64,000 nt of DNA from Sphingopyxis sp. LK2115 (GTDB taxonomy: Bacteria > Pseudomonadota > Alphaproteobacteria > Sphingomonadales > Sphingomonadaceae). The notes under the pieces are model-generated. The model did not search any database and was not told where the DNA came from. It was given only the letters and a program-made list of their open reading frames with translations. Positions 41,459 through 51,328 of the stretch are shown here, one piece after another. The stretch's first letter is position 1. Each line of letters starts with the position of its first letter. A program made the position numbers and the translations under genes. The stretch lies in assembly GCF_014595975.1 (NCBI RefSeq), contig NZ_JABWGQ010000040.1, forward strand, positions 1 to 64,000, read 5' to 3'.

Positions 41459-42454
41459 TTACAGATTAAAGCCTCGCACGACCTTCAGCCTTCCCGCCAA
41501 AGCCTCGATCAAGGCAACGGGCCGGTTTTCGGCGTCGCGTCCCCAATAGAGCCCGTCGTGCGTGCTAACCCCGGTCCAGACGCGACCCTGACGGATCGCC
41601 CCTGCCGCTTCCGGGGAAAGGTCAAGAGCCGGGATGTCGACCAGCCCTGCCTCGAGCGGCAGAATAATTTCTGATTGCGCGGCCCCTTGGCCGAAAGCGC
41701 GCAATTTGTCCAGCGAAATCGCCTGTTCAAGCGTGAAAGGCCCGGCTTTGGTGCGGCGGAGCATCGTGACATGGCCGACGCTGCCGACGGCGCGCGCGAT
41801 GTCGCGGGCAAGGCTGCGGATATAAGTGCCCTTGGAAACATGGGCCGTGAGGGTGATTTCATCCACGCCCTGCCATTCCTGGGACGGCAGCGAGACTTGC
41901 GAGCCTGCCCGCTTGGTCGCAGCGGGTGCGGGCCATCCGCCTGGCGCAAGGCCGACGGCTCCCGCTCCAGCCGCTCTCCCAAAAGCGAGGGTCTGGAGCG
42001 AATAAACCGTTACGCCCCGTGCTTTCATCTCGACCGCCTCGCCCTTGCGCGCCCGATCATATGCCCGCTGCCCGTCGATCCTGATCGCCGAAAAGGCGGG
42101 CGGCACTTGTTCGATCGGCCCGGTGAAGCGCGGCAGCACCGCCTCGATTTCCGCGAGTGTCGGCCGCACCTCGCTTATCGCCACAACTTCGCCTTCGGCA
42201 TCGAGTCCTGCGGTCTCCGTCCCGAACCGCACCGTAAAATCATAGACTTTGCTCGCATCGAGCATCCGCCCGCACAGCTTCGTCGCCTCACCCAGCGCGA
42301 TCGGCAATACCCCCGAAGCGAGCGGATCGAGCGTCCCGCCATGGCCAACCTTGACTTTGCCCAGCCCCGCCTCGCGGCACACGCGCTTGACCGCGCCGAC
42401 CGCCTGCGTCGAGCCGAGCCCCAGGGGTTTGTCGAGGATGATCCAGCCGTTCAC
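41459..42454 (-). CDS. truB: tRNA pseudouridine-55 synthase TruB
   Basis: A 331-residue enzyme making the universal pseudouridine in the T loop. The catalytic Asp lies in GHGGTLDPLASGVLPIALGEATKL, with VSKGTYIRSLARDIARAVGS as the second motif and a PUA-like C-terminus. Oddity: about 33 residues (near AAGAGAVGLAPGGWPAPAATK and RAGSQVSLPSQEW) separate SLQTLAFG from DEITLTAHVSKG, where other TruB proteins are short, suggesting an in-frame repeat insertion at about 41870-41985. Confidence 0.95.
   Translation of the reverse strand: MNGWIILDKPLGLGSTQAVGAVKRVCREAGLGKVKVGHGGTLDPLASGVLPIALGEATKLCGRMLDASKVYDFTVRFGTETAGLDAEGEVVAISEVRPTLAEIEAVLPRFTGPIEQVPPAFSAIRIDGQRAYDRARKGEAVEMKARGVTVYSLQTLAFGRAAGAGAVGLAPGGWPAPAATKRAGSQVSLPSQEWQGVDEITLTAHVSKGTYIRSLARDIARAVGSVGHVTMLRRTKAGPFTLEQAISLDKLRAFGQGAAQSEIILPLEAGLVDIPALDLSPEAAGAIRQGRVWTGVSTHDGLYWGRDAENRPVALIEALAGRLKVVRGFNL
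41870..41985. repeat. Candidate in-frame insertion inside truB
   Basis: This segment encodes about 33 Ala/Gly/Pro-rich residues that are not part of the usual TruB fold. It contains the dyad CCCGC...GCGGG (from about 41908). No second copy is obvious in this window, so calling it a dispersed repeat rests on the extra length and composition. Confidence 0.45.
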
Positions 42455-42486
42455 GGGCGCGCGCTAGGCGCGCCGGGCGGCGCTTG

Positions 42487-42891
42487 TCAATTTGCCGCGG
42501 GCTTTTCGCCCATGATGTCCTTCGACTTGTCGCGCTTCGACGGCGGCGGCGCGGAGGTCACGAAGGAGGAGAGCGGGCAGCGCTCGCCGCGCACGATGAT
42601 CGCCGAAAAACGGTCGAGCCGCGCCGCGCCGCGCGTTTCGACGCCGATCGCATGGGCGAAGTCGATGTCGCGGCAATATCCCGCAAAGGTGCCATAATAC
42701 CAATCGCCGCGGCGGTCCTGAATCCAGACGCCGCGCTCGCCATCGGCGCGCCAGTTGCGGATCGAGCTGTCGTTCGGAAAGACGATGCCCGATTCGACGC
42801 CGAGCGCGCGCGGTTGCGTGGCGGGCTCGTCGGCCGCCGCGACCGAAAGGGGAAGGAGCGCAGCGGCCAGGGAGAGTGCGAGTATCTTCAT
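42487..42891 (-). CDS. Secreted small protein, DUF6491-like
   Basis: 134 residues. A signal peptide (KILALSLAAALLPLSVAA) is followed by a compact domain containing SIRNWRADGERGVWIQDRRGDWYYGTFAGYCRDIDFAHAIGVETRG and a second Cys in GERCPLSSF, giving two conserved Cys that may form a disulfide. It resembles DUF6491 proteins common in sphingomonads. Function unknown. The ATG at 42891 begins the signal peptide. Confidence 0.7.
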   Translation of the reverse strand: MKILALSLAAALLPLSVAAADEPATQPRALGVESGIVFPNDSSIRNWRADGERGVWIQDRRGDWYYGTFAGYCRDIDFAHAIGVETRGAARLDRFSAIIVRGERCPLSSFVTSAPPPSKRDKSKDIMGEKPAAN

Positions 42892-42988
42892 GGCGACTCG
42901 CCTAGCAGGAGCAGGCTGAACGGATGCTGACATCGCCGCGACGGCGCCCCACCCCGACACCTCATCCCGGCCCTCGCGAGGATGAGGA

Positions 42989-43531
42989 TCAGGATCGAAC
43001 GGCCCACTCGTCCGCCAATATCGACCACAGTCCGGTATCGCGCACATGCCCGGTCCAGGTGATGCGCTCGGCGCGCAGAACGCCTTCCTTGGTGCAGCCG
43101 AGCTTGGCGACCGCCGCCTGCGACCGCCCGTTCCGTTCGTCGATGCGGAACTCGACGCGGCGGATGCCGACCGCGAACGCATGATCGAGCATCAGCCGCT
43201 TGACCCGGCCGTTGAGCCCCGTGCCGCGCACCGCGGGATGAATATAGCTGTTGCCCAGTTCGATCGTCTGCGCCGACACATCGGGACGCAGCCACGCGGT
43301 CATGCCGACCAGCGTTTCGCCGTCGAAAATGGCATAGGGCATCCGGCTTTCATGCCCGACGAGCGCGGTGAAGCTCGCGTCGAAATGCTCGGTGTCAAAG
43401 CTCGACGAATAAATTGGCCAGATGTCGGCGTCGGCGGCGCAGGCAATGCGCAGCGCTTCGCGATGCGCCTCGGCAAGCCTGACGAGCCGAAGGTCGCCGT
43501 CGGCAAGCTCGACATAAAGCCGGTCAAGCAT
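42989..43531 (-). CDS. GNAT-family N-acetyltransferase (RimL-like)
   Basis: A 180-residue acetyltransferase of the RimJ/RimL type: [27 protein letters not shown] at the start, [30 protein letters not shown] as the acetyl-CoA site and [33 protein letters not shown]. Its ATG lies inside the end of tdk (8-base overlap), so it is likely co-translated with that gene. Target unknown. Confidence 0.88.
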   Translation of the reverse strand: MLDRLYVELADGDLRLVRLAEAHREALRIACAADADIWPIYSSSFDTEHFDASFTALVGHESRMPYAIFDGETLVGMTAWLRPDVSAQTIELGNSYIHPAVRGTGLNGRVKRLMLDHAFAVGIRRVEFRIDERNGRSQAAVAKLGCTKEGVLRAERITWTGHVRDTGLWSILADEWAVRS

Positions 43532-44117
43532 CGGCCGCCGCCTCGCGCCGCTTTTGCATGAAATGCCGCCGGCACATCGCGATATAGCGGTCGTTGCCGC
43601 CGATTTCGGTCTGCGCGCCTTCGACCACCGCGCGGCCGCCTTCATCGACGCGCAGGTTCATCGTCGCCTTGCGCCCGCATTCGCACACGGCTTTGAGTTC
43701 GACGAGCGCATCGGCAAGGCCGAGCAGCGCCGCCGAGCCCGGAAACAGGTTCGCGGCGAAATCGGTTCGCAGCCCATAGCAGAGCACCGGGATATTCGCT
43801 TCGTCGGCAAGCCGTGCCAGCTGCAATACCTGCTCACGCGACAGGAATTGCGCTTCGTCGACGAGCACGCAGGCCAGCGGACGCCCGGCATTCTCCGCCG
43901 TCACCGCGGCCCACAGGTCGGTCTCGGGATCGAACTTGCGCGCCTCGGCCATCAAGCCGATCCGGCTCGCCACCCGTCCCGCGCCGTAACGGTCGTCGAG
44001 CGCCGCGGTCCACAGCATTGTTTCCATGCCGCGCTCGCGATAGTTGAAATCCGCCTGCAACAGCGTAGTCGATTTGCCTGCGTTCATGCTGGCATAATAA
44101 AAGTAGAGCTTGGCCAT
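43524..44117 (-). CDS. tdk: Thymidine kinase
   Basis: A 197-residue type II thymidine kinase for dTMP salvage. Walker A in [21 protein letters not shown], the catalytic Glu in [13 protein letters not shown], the lasso and a zinc site ([22 protein letters not shown]). The ATG at 44117 fits the family start. Confidence 0.95.
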   Translation of the reverse strand: MAKLYFYYASMNAGKSTTLLQADFNYRERGMETMLWTAALDDRYGAGRVASRIGLMAEARKFDPETDLWAAVTAENAGRPLACVLVDEAQFLSREQVLQLARLADEANIPVLCYGLRTDFAANLFPGSAALLGLADALVELKAVCECGRKATMNLRVDEGGRAVVEGAQTEIGGNDRYIAMCRRHFMQKRREAAADA

Positions 44118-44173
44118 GGCCCGGCTATAGTCGGCGCCACGCGAACGACAAGCCGATCGAAAAGGGATTGAGG

Positions 44174-45763
44174 ATGACCGACAGCACCGCCGCCGCCACG
44201 CCACCGCAAAAGGGCGTGCTGGGATGGATCGAACGGGTCGGCAACCGCCTGCCCGATCCCGTCGTGCTGTTTCTGTGGCTCGTCGGCATGCTTGTCGTCA
44301 TTTCGGCGATCGCGTCGGCGGCGGGCTGGTCGGCGCTGCACCCGACCGAGGTGGATCCCGAAACCGGGCGGCAGAAAGTCATTGCTGCAACCAGCCTGCT
44401 CAGCGCCGACAATATCGCAAGGCTGTGGGTCGAAATGCCCGCGACCTTCACCCATTTCCATCCGCTCGGCTATGTGCTCGTCGTCATGCTCGGCGCGGGC
44501 GTGGCCGAGCGCAGCGGCCTGTTCGGCACGGCGATGCGCGCAAGCGTGCGCGGCGCGCCGACATGGATGCTCACCCCGCTTGTCGCTTTTGTCGCGATGA
44601 TGGGCAATCTTGCCGCCGATGCCGCCTATGTCGTGCTGATCCCGCTTGCGGCGGTGATCTATCACGCCGCCGGGCGCCATCCCGTCGCGGGGATCGCCGC
44701 GGCCTTTGCAGGCGTGTCGGGCGGCTTTTCGGCCAACTTGCTGCCGGGCCAGCTCGATGCCTTGCTGTTCGGCATTACCGAGGCGGCGGTCGAAACGGTG
44801 TTCGGCGACTGGCAGGCGAATATCGCGGGCAACTGGTATTTCATCGCGGCGATGCTCATCATTTTCCTGCCGGTCATCTGGTACGTCACCGACCGTATCA
44901 TCGAGCCGCGCCTTGGCACCTATGTCCCCGCCGGTCTCGCGGCAAAGGGCGACATCGGCGAACAGGACCGTCCGCTGAACGACGGCGAGCGCAAGGGGCT
45001 GCGCCATGCCGGGCTTGCGATCCTCCTGGTCGTCGGGCTGTGGCTGCTCTTCACGCTCGGCCCCGGCACGCCATTGATCGCCGAGGACGGGCCGCCCGAG
45101 GGGCGCTTCACCCCCTTCTACCAGTCGCTGGTCGCGGGCTTTTTCCTGCTCTTCCTGCTCGCCGGCTGGGCCTATGGCCGCGCCACCGGGGTCGTCGGCA
45201 ACCACCGCGACCTTGTGAAGATGATGAGCGAATCGATGGGCGACATGGCCTATTATCTCGTCCTCGCCTTTGCCGCGGCGCATTTCGTCGCGATGTTCGC
45301 CTGGTCGAACCTGGGGCTGATTCTCGCCGTCCATGGCGCCGACGGGCTGAAGGCGATGGACCTGCCCGCGCCCGTGCTGCTCGCCGCCATCGTGTTGCTG
45401 ACCGCGGCGCTCAATCTGTTCGTCGGGTCGGCAAGCGCCAAGTGGGCGCTGCTCGCCCCCGTCCTCGTGCCCATGCTGATGCTGCTTGGCATCAGCGCCG
45501 AAATGACGACCGCAGCCTATCGCGTCGGCGACGGGGCGACCAACATCATCACCCCGCTGATGGTCTATTTCCCGCTGATCCTGATTTTCTGCCAGCGCTG
45601 GCAACCGAGCTTCGGGCTGGGCAGCCTCGCCGCGACGATGCTGCCCTATTCGATCGGGCTGCTCGTTACCGGAATGGCGCTGGTGATCGGCTGGGTCGCG
45701 CTCGACCTCCCCCTCGGGCCGGGCGCGAGCGTTCATATTGCGGTGCCGACCGCCACGCCCTGA
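44174..45763 (+). CDS. AbgT-family transporter
   Basis: A 529-residue multi-pass membrane protein of the AbgT family, whose members import p-aminobenzoyl-glutamate or export sulfonamides. Motifs: [93 protein letters not shown] and [22 protein letters not shown], the conserved hairpin. Divergent from tdk. Preceded by an AGG start context; ATG at 44174 chosen. Confidence 0.92.
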   Translation: MTDSTAAATPPQKGVLGWIERVGNRLPDPVVLFLWLVGMLVVISAIASAAGWSALHPTEVDPETGRQKVIAATSLLSADNIARLWVEMPATFTHFHPLGYVLVVMLGAGVAERSGLFGTAMRASVRGAPTWMLTPLVAFVAMMGNLAADAAYVVLIPLAAVIYHAAGRHPVAGIAAAFAGVSGGFSANLLPGQLDALLFGITEAAVETVFGDWQANIAGNWYFIAAMLIIFLPVIWYVTDRIIEPRLGTYVPAGLAAKGDIGEQDRPLNDGERKGLRHAGLAILLVVGLWLLFTLGPGTPLIAEDGPPEGRFTPFYQSLVAGFFLLFLLAGWAYGRATGVVGNHRDLVKMMSESMGDMAYYLVLAFAAAHFVAMFAWSNLGLILAVHGADGLKAMDLPAPVLLAAIVLLTAALNLFVGSASAKWALLAPVLVPMLMLLGISAEMTTAAYRVGDGATNIITPLMVYFPLILIFCQRWQPSFGLGSLAATMLPYSIGLLVTGMALVIGWVALDLPLGPGASVHIAVPTATP

Positions 45764-45782
45764 CCGGGCGGCTCCTGCGGCC

Positions 45783-46016
45783 TCACTCCGCGCCGGGCAT
45801 CGCGCGGAACCGCGCGGGCTGCGGCATCAGGTCGGCGAGCGTGTGGCGGTCGAGGTGCGCGCGGATATGGCCCAGCCTTTGCAGCCGCTGCGCGACCTTG
45901 GCCCGATGGTTGCGCCAAATCCCATTGCGGCTGGCGATCTCATCCACCGGCATCCGCTTGCCGGTCGCCGCCAGCGCGACCAGTATCCGCAGCGCATAAT
46001 CGCTGTGCCGTTGCAC
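45783..46016 (-). pseudogene. Remnant of an Rrf2-family regulator
   Basis: Translation from the GTG at 46016 gives VQRHSDYALRILVALAATGKRM and EIASRNGIWRNHRAKVAQRLQRLGHI, the helix-turn-helix of Rrf2 (NsrR/IscR/RirA) proteins. It stops at 77 residues, so the C-terminal half with the three-cysteine cluster is missing, and family recognition residues are altered (ISRNH is here IWRNH). It is probably a decayed gene or a truncated DNA-binding fragment. Confidence 0.6.
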
Positions 46017-46114
46017 GCCGTGCCCGCGGGCTTTGCCGTTCCGGGCCTGACCTTGACTCGTCCGCCTCCCCTGCCATGCTGCGCGGACAAGACGCAGCAT
46101 AGGGGAGAGCTGCC

Positions 46115-47536
46115 ATGCGGTTGATGCCGGTGACCGATGCGATGTTCCTGTGGGGGGAAAGTCGCGAGATGCCGATGCACATCGGCGGCATCAACCTCTA
46201 TACGCTGCCCGACGGGGTCGACGAGACCGAGTGGCTTAATGACCAGCTTGCTCTCCTCCGCCAGTCGGAAGGCCTCAGGCGGCCGTTCAGCGAAGTGCTG
46301 AAGCTCACCCCCTTCGGCCAGTACGGCCCGATCCGACTTGTCCCCGACCGCGACATCGACATGCACTATCATGTCCGCGCCGCGGCGCTGCCCAAGCCGG
46401 GGCGCTATCGCGAAATGTTCGAGCTCGCCTCGCGGCTCCATTCGAGCCTCCTCGACCGCACGCGGCCGCTGTGGGAAATCACGCTCATTTCGGGCCTGCC
46501 AAACCGCCAGATCGCGACCTTCAAGAAAATCCACCACGCGCTGATGGATGGCGCGGCGAGCATTCATTTCTACAACTCGATGTTCTCGCCCGACCCCGAC
46601 GAGCGCCGCACCGCCTCGCCGCTGTCGGTCGAAGCCTATGAGGCCTATAAGCGCAAGTTCCCCGCCCCCAAAAAGCCGCCGCGCCCCGACCTTACCGACA
46701 TCAAGGCGATCGGCAATTTCCTTAAAGAACAATGGGGCAACAGCGTCGGTGTCACCAGGGCGCTGAACCAATATCTTGCGGCCATGTTCGGTATCGGCGG
46801 CAACGGGCTGGTCACGCCCTTTTCCGGGGTGCCGCGCACCAGCTTCAACCGCAATATCACGGGCGCCCGCCGCTTCGTCGCGCAAAGCTGGTCGCTGGAA
46901 CGCGTGCGCGCGATGGGCAAGGCCTATGACGGCACGATCAACGACGCGGTGCTCGGCATGTGTGCGGGCGCGATGCGCAAATATCTCCAGTCGCTGAACG
47001 AATTGCCCGACAAGCCCCTGAAAGCGATGGCGCCGGTGTCGATCCGGCCCAAGGACGACGTCGATTCGGGCAATTCGGTCGCATCCGTCACCGCGAACCT
47101 TGCGACGCACATCGACGATCCGGCAAGCCGCATGGCGGCGATCCAGGAATCGATGAACTCGGCGAAGGCGCAGCTGCGCGCGATGACCGCGCAGCAGATC
47201 CAGCTCTACACCGCGATCACCAGCTTCCCGATGATGCTCACCGCGCTCACCCGCACCGCCGACAGGTTTCCGGCCTATTCGGCGACCATCTCCAATGTCC
47301 CCGGCCCGCGCGAGCAGATGTACTGGAACGGCGCGCGCCTCGACGGCATGTATCCCGCGAGCATCCCTGTCGACGGCATGGCGATGAACATCACGCAGGT
47401 GTCGAACTTCAAAAACATCGATTTCGGCATCACCGCCTGTCGCCGCAGCGTGCCCCATGCACAGCGGATGATCGACTATCTGGAGGATGCTCTGGTCGAA
47501 CTCGAAACGGCAGCGGGAATCAAGAAGCCGAAATAA
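46115..47536 (+). CDS. Wax ester synthase / diacylglycerol acyltransferase
   Basis: A 473-residue WS/DGAT enzyme that makes wax esters or triacylglycerol from acyl-CoA. The catalytic HHxxxDG motif is in KKIHHALMDGAASIHFYNSM (about residue 140), with the family NDAVLGMCAGAMRKYL, PVSIRPKDD and SNVPGPREQMYWNGARLDGMYPASI segments following. Starts MRLMPVTDAMFLWGESREMPMHIGGI. The Rrf2-type remnant lies immediately upstream on the other strand. No other storage-lipid gene is near. Confidence 0.94.
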   Translation: MRLMPVTDAMFLWGESREMPMHIGGINLYTLPDGVDETEWLNDQLALLRQSEGLRRPFSEVLKLTPFGQYGPIRLVPDRDIDMHYHVRAAALPKPGRYREMFELASRLHSSLLDRTRPLWEITLISGLPNRQIATFKKIHHALMDGAASIHFYNSMFSPDPDERRTASPLSVEAYEAYKRKFPAPKKPPRPDLTDIKAIGNFLKEQWGNSVGVTRALNQYLAAMFGIGGNGLVTPFSGVPRTSFNRNITGARRFVAQSWSLERVRAMGKAYDGTINDAVLGMCAGAMRKYLQSLNELPDKPLKAMAPVSIRPKDDVDSGNSVASVTANLATHIDDPASRMAAIQESMNSAKAQLRAMTAQQIQLYTAITSFPMMLTALTRTADRFPAYSATISNVPGPREQMYWNGARLDGMYPASIPVDGMAMNITQVSNFKNIDFGITACRRSVPHAQRMIDYLEDALVELETAAGIKKPK

Positions 47537-47550
47537 ACCGCCGATCCGCG

Positions 47551-48915
47551 TCAGAAATCGACCTGCGTTCGCAGTCCGAAACTGTCCGCGGTATAATCGC
47601 GGTCCCCCGTCGCCGTCGCGACGCGTGCATCGTCGATCCACAATTTGCCATAGTTGGCGGTGATGCGGATATAGTCGATCGGCGCCCAGACAAGCCCGAT
47701 CAACGCCGCCTGCTGGCGTCCGCCCACGATTCCGCCGTCGTTGAGATCGAGATGATCGTAGCGGGCGTTAAGCTCGAACGCGCCGATGCCGCCGGCCGTG
47801 ATCGGCTTCGAAGGCTTCAGCCGATCGAAACCGCCGTCCTTATATCCGCGGCGGTCGCCCGGCGTCAGCACCATCCCGACCTCGGCATAACCGCCAAAGA
47901 AGGTCGGATCGGCCGAGCCGGTGCGGTTGACGCGGTGCCAATAGGCTTCGCCCGCGGCGTGGAACGGCCCCGCGATCACCGCGCCCTCCAGCCCGACGCC
48001 GCGCTCGCTCGCCACATCGATCAGTCCGGTATCGACCAGCCGAACGTCGGTCGTGTGAACGAAGGGCCGCGCGCGATAGCGGCCGAGCGCCGCCGGGTCA
48101 TTGGGGTCGCGCCAGTGGCCCGACGCGGCAAGGTGCAGCTGGGCATCGGCGAGCTTTGGCATCCACACGACGCGACCGTCGAGGCTGACCGCATTGTTGC
48201 TGTCGTCGAGCAGATCTTCGGCATTGTCGCCGAACACCCCCGCCTGAAGCAGCAGGTCGCCGCGCTTATACTGCGCCGACAGGCCGACGCGCCGCTCGAA
48301 ACCAAAGGCCTGCGCAAAGGCTGCACGCTCCAGGAAGCTGGTGAAGAGGTCGCTCGTCATCTCGTCGAGCGACCAGAAGGGTTTGATCTGTCCTGCCGTG
48401 ATCGACAGCGGACCGGTGCCATAGGTCAGGTAAACGTCGGTGAGCTCGACCGAGCTGTTCGCGACATCAGCCTCGACGCGATAGGCGAAACCGCCGGGAA
48501 TCTTTCCATCGACGCCCAGATAGATGCGGCGGAACTCGGTTTTAAGGCCGCCCCGCACGCCGGTCGCACCCACCGGCGTGTCGACTGCGGCCAGATCAAG
48601 CTGCATCCGCCCGCGCGGCTTGAAGCTCCAGCCGTCGGCGGTCCCGATCTCAGGCGCGCCCTTCCAGGCAATCGCGCTCGCGGGCTTGGCGGTGACCGAA
48701 GGCACCGCGGGCGTCGGCGCGGGCGCCGTTGTCGGCACTGGCTGCACGGTCGCGGCGTCGAGCCGCGATTCGAGCGTCGCGACCTGCGCCTTCAATGCCG
48801 CCAGCTCGGCGCGAAGCGCGGCAGCTTCCTCAGCCGTCATCGCCTGCGCCCGTGCCGCCGTCGGCAGGCAGAAGATCGAGGTCGCCAGCAGGGCGGCGGT
48901 CAGCGAATAGCGCAT
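47551..48915 (-). CDS. Phosphate-selective porin (OprO/OprP type)
   Basis: A 454-residue outer membrane porin. Signal peptide (RYSLTAALLATSIFCLPTAARAQA), then a short coiled coil (EEAAALRAELAALKAQVATLESRL), an Ala/Pro linker and a beta-barrel with alternating sequences (KTEFRRIYLGVDGKIPGGFAYRVEADVAN, DVYLTYGTGPLSITAGQIKPFWSLDEMTS) ending FGLRTQVDF. Matches the Porin_O/P group used for phosphate or polyphosphate uptake. A triple Pho-box-like repeat lies 56-88 bases upstream, consistent with phosphate-starvation control. Confidence 0.88.
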   Translation of the reverse strand: MRYSLTAALLATSIFCLPTAARAQAMTAEEAAALRAELAALKAQVATLESRLDAATVQPVPTTAPAPTPAVPSVTAKPASAIAWKGAPEIGTADGWSFKPRGRMQLDLAAVDTPVGATGVRGGLKTEFRRIYLGVDGKIPGGFAYRVEADVANSSVELTDVYLTYGTGPLSITAGQIKPFWSLDEMTSDLFTSFLERAAFAQAFGFERRVGLSAQYKRGDLLLQAGVFGDNAEDLLDDSNNAVSLDGRVVWMPKLADAQLHLAASGHWRDPNDPAALGRYRARPFVHTTDVRLVDTGLIDVASERGVGLEGAVIAGPFHAAGEAYWHRVNRTGSADPTFFGGYAEVGMVLTPGDRRGYKDGGFDRLKPSKPITAGGIGAFELNARYDHLDLNDGGIVGGRQQAALIGLVWAPIDYIRITANYGKLWIDDARVATATGDRDYTADSFGLRTQVDF

Positions 48916-48970
48916 GGAAGGGAAAGCTCCGTGACGAAAAGGTTACAAACTGGCGACGCCGTTATGGCGT

Positions 48971-49003
48971 ATAAGTGACCGTTACACGTCATTTACATGA
49001 CAT
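48971..49003 (-). promoter_or_regulatory. Pho-box-like triple 11-bp repeat upstream of the porin
   Basis: On the minus strand three adjacent 11-mers occur: ATGTCATGTAA, ATGACGTGTAA and CGGTCACTTAT. The spacing and the TGTCAT/GTCAC cores resemble PhoB boxes (CTGTCAT plus four AT-rich bases). It sits upstream of the phosphate-type porin. Confidence 0.65.
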
Positions 49004-49117
49004 TTTTGTTGCATCGCCATTTTTCCTGCCCCCTTGCCAGCGAGGCGCGAGCGGCTAAGGACGTTCCAGTTTTTTCGGGCAACCTTTCACGCGAAGGGCC
49101 TTTTGCGGGAGACCATC

Positions 49118-50020
49118 ATGACGATCAATTTTGACGGCCGCGTTGCCATTGTCACTGGCGCGGGCGGCGGCCTTGGCCGCGCCTATGCGCTCGAACTCGC
49201 GCGACGCGGCGCCAAGGTCGTCGTCAACGACCTGGGCGGCGCGCGCGATGGCACCGGCCATTCGGACGCGGCGCTCAAAGTCGTCGAGGAAATCCGCGCC
49301 GCTGGCGGCACCGCCATGCCCGACGGCGGCAGCGTGACCGAATATGAACAGATGGTCGAAATGGTGGCCAGGGCGAAAGAGGAATGGGGCGGCGTCCACA
49401 TCCTCATCAACAATGCCGGTATCCTGCGCGACAAAAGCTTCGCCAAGATGGACCCCGCCGATTTCGACCTGGTGGTCAAGGTCCATTTGCTCGGCAGCGC
49501 CTATGTCACCAAGGCATGCTGGGACCTGATGCGCGACCAGGCCTATGGCCGCATCCTGATGACCGCATCGTCGACCGGCCTTTACGGCAATTTCGGCCAG
49601 GCCAATTATGGCGCGGCGAAGCTGGGCCTCGCCGGTCTCACCAAGACGCTGCACCTCGAAGGCGCAAAATATAATATCCGCTGCAACACCATCGCACCGG
49701 TTGCGGGCACGCGGATGACCGAGGATATTTTCCCCGCCGAGCTGTTCGAGAAGTTCACACCGGAAAATGTCGTTCCGGCCGCGCTCTATCTGGTCAGCGA
49801 AGACGCCCCGACCAACATGATCGTCGGCGCGGGCGCGGGCGCCTATCACGCCGCCTATGTCACCATGACCCCCGGCGTCGCGCTGCCCGAAAGCGAGCGC
49901 ACCCCCGAAGGCGTCGCGGCCGCGTGGGACAAGATCATCGACCGCACCGGCGACACCGTCCCGCAATCGGGCAGCGAACAGTCGATGAATGTGATGAAGG
50001 CCCTGATGGCGCTGGGGTGA
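49118..50020 (+). CDS. SDR dehydrogenase of the MFE-2 (HSD17B4) type
   Basis: A 300-residue short-chain dehydrogenase like the (3R)-hydroxyacyl-CoA dehydrogenase part of multifunctional enzyme 2: VTGAGGGLGRAYALELARRGAKVVVNDLGG with the DLGG signature, NNAGILRDKSFAKM, SSTGLYGNFGQANYGAAKLGLAGL and RCNTIAPVAGTRMTED. Likely acts in fatty-acyl or steroid side-chain oxidation. It is a stand-alone enzyme, without hydratase or SCP-2 domains. The ATG at 49118 is chosen by family start. Confidence 0.92.
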   Translation: MTINFDGRVAIVTGAGGGLGRAYALELARRGAKVVVNDLGGARDGTGHSDAALKVVEEIRAAGGTAMPDGGSVTEYEQMVEMVARAKEEWGGVHILINNAGILRDKSFAKMDPADFDLVVKVHLLGSAYVTKACWDLMRDQAYGRILMTASSTGLYGNFGQANYGAAKLGLAGLTKTLHLEGAKYNIRCNTIAPVAGTRMTEDIFPAELFEKFTPENVVPAALYLVSEDAPTNMIVGAGAGAYHAAYVTMTPGVALPESERTPEGVAAAWDKIIDRTGDTVPQSGSEQSMNVMKALMALG

Positions 50021-50092
50021 TCGTCGGATGATCCTCCCTGTGGCCAAGCCGTGGGGATTGCGATTCTGACGACGTCCGGTTTCCAAACTCGT

Positions 50093-50168
50093 CATTGCGA
50101 GCGAAGCGCAGCAATCCAGAGCGGTTTCGCTGCTCTGGATTGCCGCGTCGCTTCGATCCTCGCAACGT
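50093..50168. repeat. Dispersed hairpin repeat between SDR and membrane-protein genes
   Basis: A 12-bp perfect inner stem (GCAATCCAGAGC 50111-50122, GCTCTGGATTGC 50132-50143) is flanked by outer arms ATTGCGAGCGAAGCG and CGCTTCGATCCTCGCAACG. This is a different repeat type from the glyS-internal one, of the widespread 'gcgagcgaagc...aatccag' kind. Confidence 0.8.
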
Positions 50169-50281
50169 CGATTCCGATTGGCGTCATGGCCGAGGATGGC
50201 GCCATACCGTGTTGACACAGCAATACAGTTCTGGAATAGTCGCCGCGGGGCAAGGGGATCAGTCTGGGAAGGACGACCCCG

Positions 50282-51328
50282 ATGTATAGTGAAAGCGACC
50301 TGCAAGCTGCGGTCGATGCAAAGATATTGACGCCGGAGGCCGCAGCAGCCTTTCGGGGTCATGTCGCATCGCTGCGCGCCGCCCCCGGAGCGGATGAAGA
50401 ATCCTTCCGCCTCATCACGGGCTTCAACGATATTTTCGTCAGCATCGCGGCGGTGATCCTGCTCGTCGCGGTGGCGTGGATCGGCGAATCGATTCACAGC
50501 GCATTGGCGGGCGCGTTCGTCGCCAGCTCGGCCTGGCTCCTGGCGGAATATTTCACGCGTCGTCGCCGCATGGCGCTGCCCAGCATCATCCTTGTCCTTG
50601 CTTTCGCCGGCGGTGTCTTTGCGACAATGGCGGGTTTCCTCGTCGAACATGGCGAGGCCATTTTCGGGAGCAGTCCGGGCGAAACCGTCGGCGCACTGCT
50701 CGTCGGAACGATCGCCGCGGTGACCGCGGGCGCGACCTGGCTGCACTGGAAGCGCTTCATGGTGCCGATCACCGTCGCGGCGGGCACGGCTGCCCTCGCC
50801 GCGACCGCGATCGCGCTGATCCTGTCGCTGACCGGGGTTCCCGATCATAATCCGACGCTGGTGATGGCGCTGGTTCTCGTCGCGGGACTCGGCGTCTTCG
50901 CGCTCGCCATGTGGTGGGACAAGAGCGACCGCGCGCGCCAGACACGGCGCAGCGACGTCGCCTTCTGGCTCCACCTGCTCGCCGCGCCAATGATCGCGCA
51001 TCCGATCTTTCACCTGCTCGGCGTGACCCAAGGCGACAATATCGGCAGCGGCGCCGCGGTGATGGTCGTTGCCATCTATGTGCTGTTCGGGCTGATCGCG
51101 CTCGCGATCGACCGCCGCGCGCTGCTCGTCTCGGCGCTCGCCTATGTGCTGTTCGCGCTGACGCAGCTGTTCAACCAGTTCGGCGCGGTCGAACTCAACG
51201 TCGCGCTCACCGCCTTCGTGATCGGCTCGGCGCTGTTGCTGCTGTCGGCCTTCTGGCAGAATGCGCGCCGCGCCGTCGTCGCCCTGTTGCCCGCGAATGT
51301 GGCGGGGCAATTGCCCGCCGCCGCCTAA
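50282..51328 (+). CDS. Integral membrane protein, unknown function
   Basis: A 348-residue protein with a soluble N-terminus (MYSESDLQAAVDAKILTPEAAAAFRGHV) and about ten hydrophobic segments. Family resembles DUF2157-like membrane proteins with that N-terminal helical head, but I do not recognise it securely. GGAAGGAC precedes the ATG. Its stop overlaps that of the convergent LysR gene. Confidence 0.8.
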   Translation: MYSESDLQAAVDAKILTPEAAAAFRGHVASLRAAPGADEESFRLITGFNDIFVSIAAVILLVAVAWIGESIHSALAGAFVASSAWLLAEYFTRRRRMALPSIILVLAFAGGVFATMAGFLVEHGEAIFGSSPGETVGALLVGTIAAVTAGATWLHWKRFMVPITVAAGTAALAATAIALILSLTGVPDHNPTLVMALVLVAGLGVFALAMWWDKSDRARQTRRSDVAFWLHLLAAPMIAHPIFHLLGVTQGDNIGSGAAVMVVAIYVLFGLIALAIDRRALLVSALAYVLFALTQLFNQFGAVELNVALTAFVIGSALLLLSAFWQNARRAVVALLPANVAGQLPAAA

